NCBI GenBank assembly: GCA_023431185.1
Contig: JAEYXS010000080.1
Span: 4,117 to 68,116, forward strand
Direction of reading: 5' to 3'
DNA: 64,000 nt
From: Verrucomicrobiota bacterium
GTDB lineage: Bacteria > Verrucomicrobiota > Verrucomicrobiia > Limisphaerales > JAEYXS01
Positions 53,339 through 61,946 of the stretch are shown piece by piece. How positions within the stretch are numbered: position 1 is the stretch's first letter; every line of letters begins with the position of its first letter. The translations under genes were made by a program, and so were the position numbers. The notes under the pieces are model-generated. The model made no database searches and had not been told where the DNA came from. It was given only the letters and a program-made list of their open reading frames with translations.

Positions 53339-54784
53339 ATGAACCACCCCGCGCTCCTGCTGGCGTTTTGTCTATTGGTCTTTGGTTTTCCCCCTTACTC
53401 CACCCGGGCCGCCGCCACCAAACCGAACATCCTCTTCATCTTCGCGGATGACTTGGGCTGGGGTGATCTCGGCTGCTACGGCCATACTCTCGTCAAGACG
53501 CCGAACCTCGACCGGCTCGCGCAGCAAGGCACGCTCTTCACGCATTTTTACGTAAATGCCTCCGTCTGCTCACCCAGTCGCACGGCATTCATGACCGGGC
53601 AATATCCGGCGAGGCATCGTGTGCACGGTCACTTCGCCACACATGAGCAGAATGCCGCGCGCGACATGCCCAACTGGCTGGATCCGCAAGCGACCACTTT
53701 GCCACGGCTCCTGCAACAAGCTGGCTACGCCACCGCGCACTTCGGTAAATGGCATCTCGGCAGCGGCCAAGGTGCACCAGAACCCAAGGCCTATGGCTTT
53801 CAGGAGACGCGCACGCTCAACGCCAACGGCCCGACGTGGGAAGAAGCGGACATCAGCTTTCGCGCCAAATCCACCGCCGCCTTCGTGGATGAAACATTGC
53901 GCTTCATCAAAGCAAACAAGGACAAACCTTTTTACGTGAACCTTTGGACGCTCTTGCCCCACGCTACGTTGAATCCCACGGAAGAACAGATGCAGCCGTA
54001 TGAACGCCTCGGCCCCGGCGGCAAGGGCTTCCCGCACAAAGGCGCTGCGCAGATCTTTTATGCCAGCGTGACAGACCTCGACACGCAAGTCGGTCGGCTG
54101 TTGAAAGGCTTGGAGGAACTCGGCGTGGCGGAGAATACGCTCATCCTTTTCTCCAGTGATAATGGCCCAGAGGACATTCACATCGGCAATGCCAGCCACA
54201 GCGGCATCGGCAGCGCCGGACCGTTCCGTGGCCGCAAGCGCAGTCTCTATGAAGGCGGCATCCGCGTGCCGGGAATCGTCCGCTGGCCCGGCAAGGTGCC
54301 CGCCGGTCGCATCGAGGAGGAGGCTATCGTCAGTGGTGTGGATTGGTTGCCCACGGTGTGCAAGCTGGCCGGTGTCCCGGTGCCGAAGGAGTTGAAGCTG
54401 GACGGCGAAGACATGAGTGCCGCCTTGCTCGGTCAGTCCAGTGCGCGCACCAAACCGCTGATGTGGGAATGGCGTTTCCGCATCGCCGGGGAACCGTTTC
54501 ACCAAAGCCCGCAACTCGCCATCCGCGAGGGACAATGGAAATTGCTCATGAATCCCGACCGCAGCCGCGTGGAACTCTATGACGTGAAACAGGACCTCGT
54601 GCAGTTGAACAATCTTTCGGCGAAACATCCGGACGTCGTGGAGCGTCTGAGTCAGCAAGTGCTCGCGTGGCAGAAAGAACTGCCTGCGGGCCGTATCGAT
54701 CCGGGAGCCGGTCAGATGAATCTCCCGTGGCCCGGCAAGAAACCGGTCGCAGCACCGGCAGGCAAGGGCAAGAAGAGCAAATGA
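53339..54784 (+). CDS. Exported sulfatase (formylglycine-type), copy 1
   Basis: A 481-residue sulfatase with a signal peptide (LLLAFCLLVFGFPPYSTRAA). Metal-binding start KPNILFIFADDLGWGDLGCY. The modified Cys77 lies in NASVCSPSRTAFMTGQYPAR, the canonical C-x-P-S-R. Also FGKWHLGSGQG and ILFSSDNGPEDIHIG. It requires a formylglycine-generating enzyme encoded elsewhere. Probably acts on sulfated glycans. First of two adjacent sulfatases. Confidence 0.95.
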   Translation: MNHPALLLAFCLLVFGFPPYSTRAAATKPNILFIFADDLGWGDLGCYGHTLVKTPNLDRLAQQGTLFTHFYVNASVCSPSRTAFMTGQYPARHRVHGHFATHEQNAARDMPNWLDPQATTLPRLLQQAGYATAHFGKWHLGSGQGAPEPKAYGFQETRTLNANGPTWEEADISFRAKSTAAFVDETLRFIKANKDKPFYVNLWTLLPHATLNPTEEQMQPYERLGPGGKGFPHKGAAQIFYASVTDLDTQVGRLLKGLEELGVAENTLILFSSDNGPEDIHIGNASHSGIGSAGPFRGRKRSLYEGGIRVPGIVRWPGKVPAGRIEEEAIVSGVDWLPTVCKLAGVPVPKELKLDGEDMSAALLGQSSARTKPLMWEWRFRIAGEPFHQSPQLAIREGQWKLLMNPDRSRVELYDVKQDLVQLNNLSAKHPDVVERLSQQVLAWQKELPAGRIDPGAGQMNLPWPGKKPVAAPAGKGKKSK

Positions 54785-54917
54785 CCAATGACGAAATCCG
54801 AATGACGAAGGAATGATTCAATGAAGAAAGTTTCCAGCAAGCGGTTGTTTCCATTTTGGCGTTGGGCATTGCTCATTGCTTCGTCATTCGTGCTTGGTCA
54901 TTCGTCATTCGGAGCCG
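54782..54917. repeat. AATGACGAA-type repeats in inverted orientation around a signal peptide
   Basis: Plus-strand AATGACGAA-type units occupy 54782-54815, and their inverted copies (TTCGTCATTCGT, GGTCATTCGTCATTCGGAG) occupy about 54867-54917. The second set encodes residues 16-31 of the next sulfatase's signal peptide. Confidence 0.6.
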
Positions 54918-56437
54918 AGCGCCCCAACATCATCTACATCCTTGCCGATGACCTCGGCTACGGCGATCTCGGTTCGTACAATGCGAAGTCCAAGATCCCC
55001 ACGCCGTATCTGGACCAGCTCGCTAAGGAAGGCCGCCGCTTCACGGATGCCCATGCGCCCACCTCCGTTTGCACGCCCACGCGCTATGCCATTCTCACCG
55101 GTCGCTATTCGTGGCGCACACGGTTGCAACGCGGCGTGCTCGGTCCGTGGGACAAGCCGCTAATCGCAGCCAATCGATTGACCGTGCCCGCTTTGCTCAA
55201 GCAACACGGTTACACTACTGCATGCATCGGCAAATGGCACTTGGGCATGACCTGGCCCACGAAGGACGGTCAACCGCCTTCCTCGACCACCGATGCGTTG
55301 AGCAATGTCGATTTCACGAAGCCTATCACTGACGGCCCCATCACACGCGGTTTCGATTTCTATTTCGGCGTGGATGTGCCGAATTATCCGCCCTATTGCT
55401 TTGTAGAGAATGACCGCACGGTAGGCCAGCCCACCTTGCCGGATACGGGTCGTGCCGAAGGCTTCAATCGCCCCGGTCCGATGCTGCCGGGTTGGAAGCT
55501 GGTCGATATCTTGCCCGCGCTGACCAAGCGCGCCGCGCAATATGTCGAGGACACCGCGAAGACGCAGAAACCGTTCTTCCTCTACTTCACACTCACCTCG
55601 CCGCATTACCCGGTGGTGCCGTCGCCGGAGTTCAAAGGCAAATCGGGTGCGGGTGATTTTGGCGACTTCGTCGTGCAGACGGATTGGTGCGTGGGCCAGA
55701 TCATGGAGGCATTGAAGCGGGCCAAGGCCGACCAGAACTCGCTCATCATCTTCACCAGCGACAACGGCCCGGAGATCACTGGCGAGGTGAAACCCGGCGT
55801 GTACGATCGCGTGAAAGAATACGGCCACCATAGCATGGGCGAATTGCGCGGAGCGAAACGGGATGCGTGGGAAGGCGGGCATCGCGTGCCGTTCATCGCC
55901 CGCTGGCCGGGAAAAATCCCCGCGAACAGCGTGAGTGCCGAGACGATGTGTCACGTGGACCTGATGGCCACGGTGGCGAAGATCGTTGGCGCGAAACTTC
56001 CTGAGAATGCGGCGGAGGACAGTTTCAACCTGCTACCCGCCTTGCTCGGTGAGAAAACCAACCGACCCTTGCGTACTGGCACGGTGCATCACGCGGCCTC
56101 CGGCAAGTTCGCGATCCGCCAAGGCGATTGGGTGCTCATCGATGCCCCCACGGGCGATGACAACGGCCCGCGCGGCGAACCCGAATGGCTTAAGCAAGAA
56201 CGCAACTACGTGAAAAACGACCAACCCGGCGAACTCTTCAATGTGCGCGAAGACTTGGGCCAACGTCGCAACCACTACGCGGAGCAACCGGACAAAGTGC
56301 AGGAACTGAAAGAGCTTTTGGAGAAATTCAAACGCGATGGCCGCAGCACCCCGGGCGCACCGCAGCAGAACGATGTGCCGATCGGCAGCGGAGCCGGTCC
56401 CGGCAAGAACGCGCCGAAGGCGAAGAAAGGGAAGTGA
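54821..56437 (+). CDS. Exported sulfatase (formylglycine-type), copy 2
   Basis: A 538-residue sulfatase. The signal peptide (ALLIASSFVLGHSSFGAE) is encoded by repeat DNA (see 54782-54917). Start of mature domain RPNIIYILADDLGYGDLGSY; modified Cys84 in TSVCTPTRYAILTGRYSWRT, the C-x-P-T-R variant. Also IGKWHLGMTWP and IIFTSDNGPEITGE. Distinct in sequence from the upstream sulfatase, so a different sulfated substrate is likely. The stop overlaps the lipoprotein start (TGATG). Confidence 0.95.
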   Translation: MKKVSSKRLFPFWRWALLIASSFVLGHSSFGAERPNIIYILADDLGYGDLGSYNAKSKIPTPYLDQLAKEGRRFTDAHAPTSVCTPTRYAILTGRYSWRTRLQRGVLGPWDKPLIAANRLTVPALLKQHGYTTACIGKWHLGMTWPTKDGQPPSSTTDALSNVDFTKPITDGPITRGFDFYFGVDVPNYPPYCFVENDRTVGQPTLPDTGRAEGFNRPGPMLPGWKLVDILPALTKRAAQYVEDTAKTQKPFFLYFTLTSPHYPVVPSPEFKGKSGAGDFGDFVVQTDWCVGQIMEALKRAKADQNSLIIFTSDNGPEITGEVKPGVYDRVKEYGHHSMGELRGAKRDAWEGGHRVPFIARWPGKIPANSVSAETMCHVDLMATVAKIVGAKLPENAAEDSFNLLPALLGEKTNRPLRTGTVHHAASGKFAIRQGDWVLIDAPTGDDNGPRGEPEWLKQERNYVKNDQPGELFNVREDLGQRRNHYAEQPDKVQELKELLEKFKRDGRSTPGAPQQNDVPIGSGAGPGKNAPKAKKGK

Positions 56438-57000
56438 TGGGCCGGGGCTTTCCCATTGCCCGATCCGGTTGCTGGCTAAGCTTGCTGTTGCTGGCCTGCC
56501 TCTGCACGGGTTGTCTCTCACCCGTGAGTTCGCAGTACGCTTCTGCCCGGTCTAAAGCACGAGGAGAAGAAGTCCTCCGCAATGAACCCAAGGTCACCGT
56601 CTCCACCGCCAAGAAATGGAACCCAGCGTGGTGGTTTGGCAACGCGGATGATCCCGAACCGCCAGAGTGGTACAAGCCGGATGACCCGGCCAGGCAGCGC
56701 AAATGGCTGCTACGAAATCCACTGCACAACTTCACCTTCTACGTCATCGGCGCGGCGGACAAACCGTTCGAGCGAGTGGGGCGGCATCCCAAAGATGTGT
56801 TCAACCCGGAGGGCGGCTGGAACTTTGCTACGGCCCGGCACCGCCACTGTCGGCTGCCGTTCCTTTCCTACACGCGCGGTCGCTTCGCCACGTATTGGGG
56901 CTGGCGCGAGCGCGGGAATTTTGGGGTGAAGCTGACTTTCCGGCGTGAGAGCAAGCCAGCGCCTGCACCAGTTCCTATTCCATCGCCGCCTGCGGAATGA
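56437..57000 (+). CDS. Putative lipoprotein, unrecognised
   Basis: A 187-residue protein. ATG at 56437 overlaps the sulfatase stop by one base. The signal peptide ends in a lipobox (LLLLACLCTGC), so lipidation is likely at that Cys. The body is Trp-rich (KKWNPAWWFGNADD, RNPLHNFTFYVIGAADKPFE, TYWGWRERGNFG). Coupled translation links it to the sulfatase, but its role is unknown. Confidence 0.78.
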   Translation: MGRGFPIARSGCWLSLLLLACLCTGCLSPVSSQYASARSKARGEEVLRNEPKVTVSTAKKWNPAWWFGNADDPEPPEWYKPDDPARQRKWLLRNPLHNFTFYVIGAADKPFERVGRHPKDVFNPEGGWNFATARHRHCRLPFLSYTRGRFATYWGWRERGNFGVKLTFRRESKPAPAPVPIPSPPAE

Positions 57001-57196
57001 AGTTGCTTGCGGGTTGCTGGTGATTCTGGTTGATTGATTTCAACGCTGGCGGGCGTGCTTGGTCAGGCTGGGAGGCCTGTGTTTTCCTGATGATTGATTT
57101 TCTCTCTGCATGCGGCTGCGTGCGAAGATTTCATGGACCACACCGCTTTCCCCCGCATCCGGCTGTTTCGTTAGTAAAAGCAACAACTTGAAACGT

Positions 57197-57553
57197 ATGT
57201 CAGAGAAAATGATTCATGGACTGGTGCTGTTCGGTGTGGTTGCCATATTGGCCGCCATCGCCATCCCAAACTTTGTCAAAGCCAGAACGGGCAGGCCACC
57301 GCCATGCATTGCCTATCTGATGCAGATAGATAGCGCCACCCAGCAGTGGGCATTGGAGAATAAGAAGAAAGATACGGATGTGCCGGTTCAGGCAGAAGTG
57401 GCGAAATTTTTGCTCAAGGGCGTGATACCCAAATGTTCTCAAGGCGGCATTTATCGTTTAGGCGCGACCGTGGGCGATGCCCCCACCTGCTCTCTGGCCG
57501 CGACGCTTGGGCATTCGCTTCCTGAATTACCCCGAAGAAGCTATGCGGAATAA
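57197..57553 (+). CDS. Mini-pseudopilin-like protein 1 of 5
   Basis: A 118-residue protein. The N-terminal hydrophobic helix (LVLFGVVAILAAIAIPNFVK) matches the C-terminal half of a verrucomicrobial pseudopilin helix, but the prepilin peptidase motif (G-F-T-L-I/V-E) is absent. The following domain carries the array signature: QIDSATQQWALENKKKDTDV, then IPKCSQGGIYRLGATVGDAP, a final Cys and GHSLP. Overlaps gene 2 by 11 nt. First of five paralogues in tandem. Confidence 0.8.
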   Translation: MSEKMIHGLVLFGVVAILAAIAIPNFVKARTGRPPPCIAYLMQIDSATQQWALENKKKDTDVPVQAEVAKFLLKGVIPKCSQGGIYRLGATVGDAPTCSLAATLGHSLPELPRRSYAE

Positions 57554-57872
57554 ACGCTGGATATGGTTTTGGTTGGTGCTCACGGTGGCGTTATTGACGG
57601 CCATCACGATCCCGAACTTTGTGAAGCACAAGGAACCGTCCAAAAACCAATGCGTTCCTAACCTCAAACAGATTGATGGGGCGATCCAACAGTGGGCTTT
57701 GGTGAATAAAAAAGAAGCCACCGATGTGCCGGACCTGGCCGGGGCGGCGAGCTATCTTAAGGGCGGTGTCTTGCCGGTCTGCCCGCAAGGCGGCAGCTAT
57801 CGCACCGGGGCAACCGTGATGGACCCACCGATTTGCTCACTGGCCACCACTCGCGGTCACTCGCTTCCATGA
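57543..57872 (+). CDS. Mini-pseudopilin-like protein 2 of 5
   Basis: A 109-residue paralogue. ATG 57543 has GAAGAAG upstream. Helix IWFWLVLTVALLTAITIPNF, then CVPNLKQIDGAIQQWALVNK, TDVPDLAGAASYLKGGVLPV, CPQGGSYRTGATVMDPPICS and GHSLP. Its stop overlaps gene 3 by 4 nt (ATGA). Confidence 0.85.
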   Translation: MRNKRWIWFWLVLTVALLTAITIPNFVKHKEPSKNQCVPNLKQIDGAIQQWALVNKKEATDVPDLAGAASYLKGGVLPVCPQGGSYRTGATVMDPPICSLATTRGHSLP

Positions 57873-58207
57873 GTAAAAAACTTCTGATCAGTGCTGGCGC
57901 GGTAATGTTTCTCTTCTTGGCCGCAGTCATCATCGTGCCCAACTTTATTCCTGCGAGACACTCGAACAATCCTGGTTGCATCGGATATCTGAAATGGATC
58001 GAAGGGGCGACGGGCCAATGGGCGCTGGAAAATCAAAAGAAGGATACAGATGTGCCTGATTTGGCCGGGGTGACCCAGTTCCTTCCGCGAAAGGAGCTGC
58101 CCCAATGTCCCAAAGGCGGCGTTTACCGTTTAGGCGTTACGGTGGCTGATCCGCCTGTCTGCAGTCTGGCTACCACCCACGGACATTCACTCACACCTTT
58201 GAAATGA
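57869..58207 (+). CDS. Mini-pseudopilin-like protein 3 of 5
   Basis: A 112-residue paralogue. Helix ISAGAVMFLFLAAVIIVPNF, then CIGYLKWIEGATGQWALENQ, KKDTDVPDLAG, CPKGGVYRLGVTVADPPVCS and GHSLTPLK. The KKDTDVP segment is closest to gene 1. The next ATG follows one base after its stop. Confidence 0.85.
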   Translation: MSKKLLISAGAVMFLFLAAVIIVPNFIPARHSNNPGCIGYLKWIEGATGQWALENQKKDTDVPDLAGVTQFLPRKELPQCPKGGVYRLGVTVADPPVCSLATTHGHSLTPLK

Positions 58208-58208
58208 T

Positions 58209-58550
58209 ATGAAACTGATGCGAGGCCATTGGACTTGGAATGTGTTTCTCCTGCTGCTGGTGGCTGGAATTTTTTATGCCATAGCGTTACCTAATCGCAT
58301 CCGTCGCGGCCCTTACCCAAAACACAAATGCATCTCCAATCTGAAGCAAATCGATGGGGCCATCTATGTGTGGGCTATGGAAAACAAACGGGCGGAAACT
58401 TCCACCCCAAATCTGTCAGCGGCGCTGAAGTATCTGAAAGACGGGAAACTGCCCACGTGTCCCAATGGCGGCTCTTACGCGGCGGGGCGGACCATCGCTG
58501 ATGCACCGACTTGCACCAAAGGAAAAGAGCTGGGCCACACGTTGCCTTAA
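58209..58550 (+). CDS. Mini-pseudopilin-like protein 4 of 5
   Basis: A 113-residue paralogue. Helix WNVFLLLLVAGIFYAIALPN with basic residues after it, then CISNLKQIDGAIYVWAMENK, YLKDGKLPTCPNGGSYAAGR and TCTKGKELGHTLP. The CSLATT stretch of genes 2 and 3 is replaced by a CTKGKE version shared with gene 5, so genes 4 and 5 are a closer pair. Confidence 0.85.
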   Translation: MKLMRGHWTWNVFLLLLVAGIFYAIALPNRIRRGPYPKHKCISNLKQIDGAIYVWAMENKRAETSTPNLSAALKYLKDGKLPTCPNGGSYAAGRTIADAPTCTKGKELGHTLP

Positions 58551-58558
58551 GTAAATCC

Positions 58559-58876
58559 ATGAAGATGATGATTTCGCCACGGGTATGGCTGGCCGCTGCA
58601 TGGGTGCTGAATCCCGGCAACTTTGTCCGATCAACTCACGCGGAGAAAAATTACTGCATCGCCAATCTGAAACAGATCGACGGCGCAATCCAGTTTTGGG
58701 CTCTGGACCACAAGAAAGCCCAGACTGATTCGCCTGATTGGAACGCCGCAATCAAGTATCTTAAAGGCGGTAAACTGCCCCAATGTCGGCAGGGTGGAAC
58801 CTATGCTCCCGGCCGAAAGATAGCCGACCCGCCTACCTGCAGCAAAGGAAAGGATCTCGGCCACACGCTGCCTTGA
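58559..58876 (+). CDS. Mini-pseudopilin-like protein 5 of 5, degraded N-terminal helix
   Basis: A 105-residue paralogue. The C-terminal domain is intact (CIANLKQIDGAIQFWALDHK, YLKGGKLPQCRQGGTYAPGR, TCSKGKDLGHTLP), but the hydrophobic helix is short and carries prolines and Asn (ISPRVWLAAAWVLNPGNFVR). It may be secreted as a soluble form, or its membrane anchor is decaying. ATG at 58559 lies 8 nt after gene 4. Confidence 0.78.
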   Translation: MKMMISPRVWLAAAWVLNPGNFVRSTHAEKNYCIANLKQIDGAIQFWALDHKKAQTDSPDWNAAIKYLKGGKLPQCRQGGTYAPGRKIADPPTCSKGKDLGHTLP

Positions 58877-58883
58877 GAGCGAA

Positions 58884-60218
58884 TCACGGAAACAACTCCA
58901 TCAACGCATCCGCAAACAGCTTCATGCCGCGCGCGTCAGGGTGATTGATCGAGTTCAGCATGATGGTGCTGTGTGGGATGCCCTGGCGCCAGAGGCGTCC
59001 GTACCGCAACGACGCATCCGCGAGCGCCACGTTATGCTTCGCCGTGAATTCGCGCAGGCCCTTCACATACGGGCGCGGGTCGTTATCGATGTCCCGCTCG
59101 CGATTCAGCCCCATCCAGTCGGGCCGCGTGTAGTGCGGCGTCAGGATGATCCACTCCGCGCCGATCTCCTTGAAGTCCGCGAGGAGCTTGCCGTAGCGCT
59201 GCTCCACCTGTGCGGGATTCAGCCCCGCGTCATTCACGAACTCGGACACGATCAGGTCCGGCTTCACCGCCAGCACCTTCTCCTGGTAGTTATGCTCGCT
59301 GCCCGGCGGTTCGGCGAGGTAACTGCCCGTGTTGCGTCCGCCCCAAGCTTCCGTGATGAGCTCGATCTTCGCTTTCGGGAAACGCTCTTGCAGCCGCGTG
59401 ACGAACTGGTTTTGCCACCGGTTCTTCTCGTAATCCGGCACGTACGTCCCAACCGTCACGCTATCGCCCCACGCAAGGATGCGGATAGGCTCGCCCGCTT
59501 GCAGCTTCTTGAGCGCCTTCGGCACCAGCTTCTCCGCGACCGTCGGCGAAGGCTTGGCCGGCTCCGGATAATTCGCTTCCAAGATCGGGAAGAGGTGGTC
59601 CGGCGAAAGCTTTGTGACGTGACCCGGCAGCCACAAGTTGGCCAGCCGACGCTCGCCCGCTTTCAACACGGGCGGCAATGGCGCGGCGGCGAGTGGTGTA
59701 CCAGGACGATACTCGATCCGGTTGCCCTCCGCGAGCACAATCGTATCGAGACGCAACAAGCTGTGCTGGTAGCTGGCATAGACGGCCTGGCCTTCTTTGA
59801 TGCCCCCGTTGGTTAACCGGCCAATCGTGCCCCACGTGAGGTCGATCTCGTAATCCTTCCCGCGCACAAAGGTCACGGCCGACTCTTCCGGTCCGGCCCG
59901 CAGCACGAAGCTGTTCGTCACCAGCAGAAAGGGCGTGGTCGTCTCCTGTGCCTTCAGCGGTGTGAGCTGCACCCCGCGTGCCCAGCCGCCGCCCGTCGTT
60001 TTATATACTGGTAGTGAGGCATACTTCTGCGCGGTGACGGTGAAGAGCGTGTTCGGCGTGACCTTGAGGATGGCCGGTTTGATTTTGACGTTGTCCGGCG
60101 CCGTCACCTCGATCTCCCAATCACCGGTGATTTTCACGGTCGTGGGACTGACGGGCTTGATCGGCGTCAGCCCCAGGCAAAACAGACTCGTGACCAGCAA
60201 AAGATAGGATGGCTTCAT
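58884..60218 (-). CDS. Exported SGNH/GDSL hydrolase
   Basis: A 444-residue protein with a signal peptide (MKPSYLLLVTSLFCLGLTPI); three upstream codons (ATG 60227) are also in frame. An N-terminal beta-rich domain of about 230 residues precedes the catalytic part. SGNH blocks: ILAWGDSVTVGTYVP (Ser), AWGGRNTGSYL (Gly), VSEFVNDAG (Asn) and NSINHPDARGMKLFA (Asp-His). Likely a carbohydrate esterase. It is convergent with the mini-pseudopilin array, only 7 nt away. Confidence 0.9.
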   Translation of the reverse strand: MKPSYLLLVTSLFCLGLTPIKPVSPTTVKITGDWEIEVTAPDNVKIKPAILKVTPNTLFTVTAQKYASLPVYKTTGGGWARGVQLTPLKAQETTTPFLLVTNSFVLRAGPEESAVTFVRGKDYEIDLTWGTIGRLTNGGIKEGQAVYASYQHSLLRLDTIVLAEGNRIEYRPGTPLAAAPLPPVLKAGERRLANLWLPGHVTKLSPDHLFPILEANYPEPAKPSPTVAEKLVPKALKKLQAGEPIRILAWGDSVTVGTYVPDYEKNRWQNQFVTRLQERFPKAKIELITEAWGGRNTGSYLAEPPGSEHNYQEKVLAVKPDLIVSEFVNDAGLNPAQVEQRYGKLLADFKEIGAEWIILTPHYTRPDWMGLNRERDIDNDPRPYVKGLREFTAKHNVALADASLRYGRLWRQGIPHSTIMLNSINHPDARGMKLFADALMELFP

Positions 60219-60281
60219 GGAATGCATTCAGTATGCAGAGCAGACGCTGCCGAGGAAAGGCAGATTCAATCGCATCCTCGT

Positions 60282-61622
60282 TCACTTCTTCCCCAACAGA
60301 TCCAGCAACACCCCGCTCATCACCGTCACGCCCGTCTTGATGCTCGGTTCCGCAGCCGGCGCGAAGAACGGCGAGTGGATCGTCGGCAGCGCCTTCTTCT
60401 TTTGCAGCGATTCCTTCACCGACTCCGGATTCACCACGCCCAACCACAACATGCTGATGGGGATCTTGTCCTCCGTGCGACCATACTCCGAGAAATCCTC
60501 TCCACCCATCACCGGCTGCCGCTCGATCGCCGTGCCCTTCCCCAGCCACTGCTCCACCACCCCGGCCAACCGCCGCGTGAGCGCGGGATCATTGTAACAC
60601 GCCGGCGTGAATTCATCGCTCAACTTCACGATCGGCATCCGGTCCTCCGGCACACCCGCCGCCAGCGCGAGCCCCTTCGTGATGCGCTGGATCGCCGCGA
60701 TCGTCTGCGCCCGCACCTGATCGTTATAAGAGCGCAAGGTCAACTGCAACGTCACCTCATCCGGGATGATGTTATGCTTCGTGCCGCCGTGGATGGACCC
60801 CACCGTCACCACGGCCGGTTCCGTTGGCGCGATCTCCCGGCTCACGATCGTCTGCAAGGCCAGCACCGTCTGCGCCGCCAGCACGATGGGATCTTTCGCC
60901 CCGTGCGGATATGCCCCGTGCCCACCTACTCCGCGGATCGTGATGTCCACCGAATCCACATTCGCCAGCGCGAAGCCCGGCACATAACCCACCGTGCCCA
61001 CCGGCGCATCCGACGCCACGTGCAGTGCCACCACCTTCTCCGGCTTCGGGAACTTTGTGAACAACCCGTCCTTCAACATCGCCCGCGCCCCACGTCCGCG
61101 CTCCTCCGCCGGTTGCCCGATGAACACCAGCGTGCCCTTCCACTCGCTCTTCAAGGCACTCATCACCCGCGCCGTGCCGATGAACGACGTCATGTGGATA
61201 TCATGCCCGCACGCGTGCATCACCGGCACCTCTTTGCCATCGGGATCGATCGCCTTTGCTTTGCTCGCATACGGCAGACCGGTTTGCTCCGGCACCGGCA
61301 ACGCATCCAGATCCGTCCGCATCATGATCGTCGGCCCGCTCCCATTCTTCAGCACGCCCACCACGCCATGCCCGCCAATCCGCTCCGTCACCTCAAACCC
61401 CGCCTGCCGCAACTCCTCCGCGATGCGCTGCCCCGTCTTCTCCTCCTGGAACGACAACTCCGGATTCGCATGCAAATGCTGATACAACTTCACTAACGAC
61501 CCCGCCTCCGTCTCCACGCGTGCAGCCACCTTCTGTTTAAGATCGGCCGAAGGCTGTGCGTGCAAAGCCGCCGCGAACAAGGTGCATCCCAAGCCCAGAG
61601 AAAGTGCGAAACGCGTGTTCAT
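60282..61622 (-). CDS. Exported M20D amidohydrolase
   Basis: A 446-residue metallopeptidase-fold amidohydrolase with a signal peptide (RFALSLGLGCTLFAAALHAQ). ATG at 61622 starts that signal; in-frame sequence further upstream looks non-coding. M20D motifs: YQHLHANPELSFQEEKT, MRTDLDALPVPEQTGLPYAS, VMHACGHDIHMTSFIGTARV, FIGQPAEERGRGARAMLKDG and VMGGEDFSEYG. Family members cleave N-acyl amino acids such as hippurate; the substrate is unknown. Confidence 0.93.
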   Translation of the reverse strand: MNTRFALSLGLGCTLFAAALHAQPSADLKQKVAARVETEAGSLVKLYQHLHANPELSFQEEKTGQRIAEELRQAGFEVTERIGGHGVVGVLKNGSGPTIMMRTDLDALPVPEQTGLPYASKAKAIDPDGKEVPVMHACGHDIHMTSFIGTARVMSALKSEWKGTLVFIGQPAEERGRGARAMLKDGLFTKFPKPEKVVALHVASDAPVGTVGYVPGFALANVDSVDITIRGVGGHGAYPHGAKDPIVLAAQTVLALQTIVSREIAPTEPAVVTVGSIHGGTKHNIIPDEVTLQLTLRSYNDQVRAQTIAAIQRITKGLALAAGVPEDRMPIVKLSDEFTPACYNDPALTRRLAGVVEQWLGKGTAIERQPVMGGEDFSEYGRTEDKIPISMLWLGVVNPESVKESLQKKKALPTIHSPFFAPAAEPSIKTGVTVMSGVLLDLLGKK

Positions 61623-61946
61623 AGAGACTTTCTGAAAAATGGCTGGATGGTGGCTGCGCCGGGCCATTGGGATGGGGCTAGGCTCGGCGAGGGAGCATAT
61701 TGATGGATGAAATCTGTGACCGAGCCGCAACAACGCCCCAGCCACATGGAACAAGCAGACGCCGCCCAGAGATTTTTCAGACAGTCTCATAGATATCAGG
61801 GTATTTGCTGCTATCAGTTAACGGCAAAACCCGCCCTGAATCCACAGTAAAGCATCTCCCTTTAACCTCTTAACTGATGTGTGCGATTTTCAGCCCAATC
61901 AACCATCGCAAACAATTTCTCCTGGCAACCGCTACACGCCGCATTT

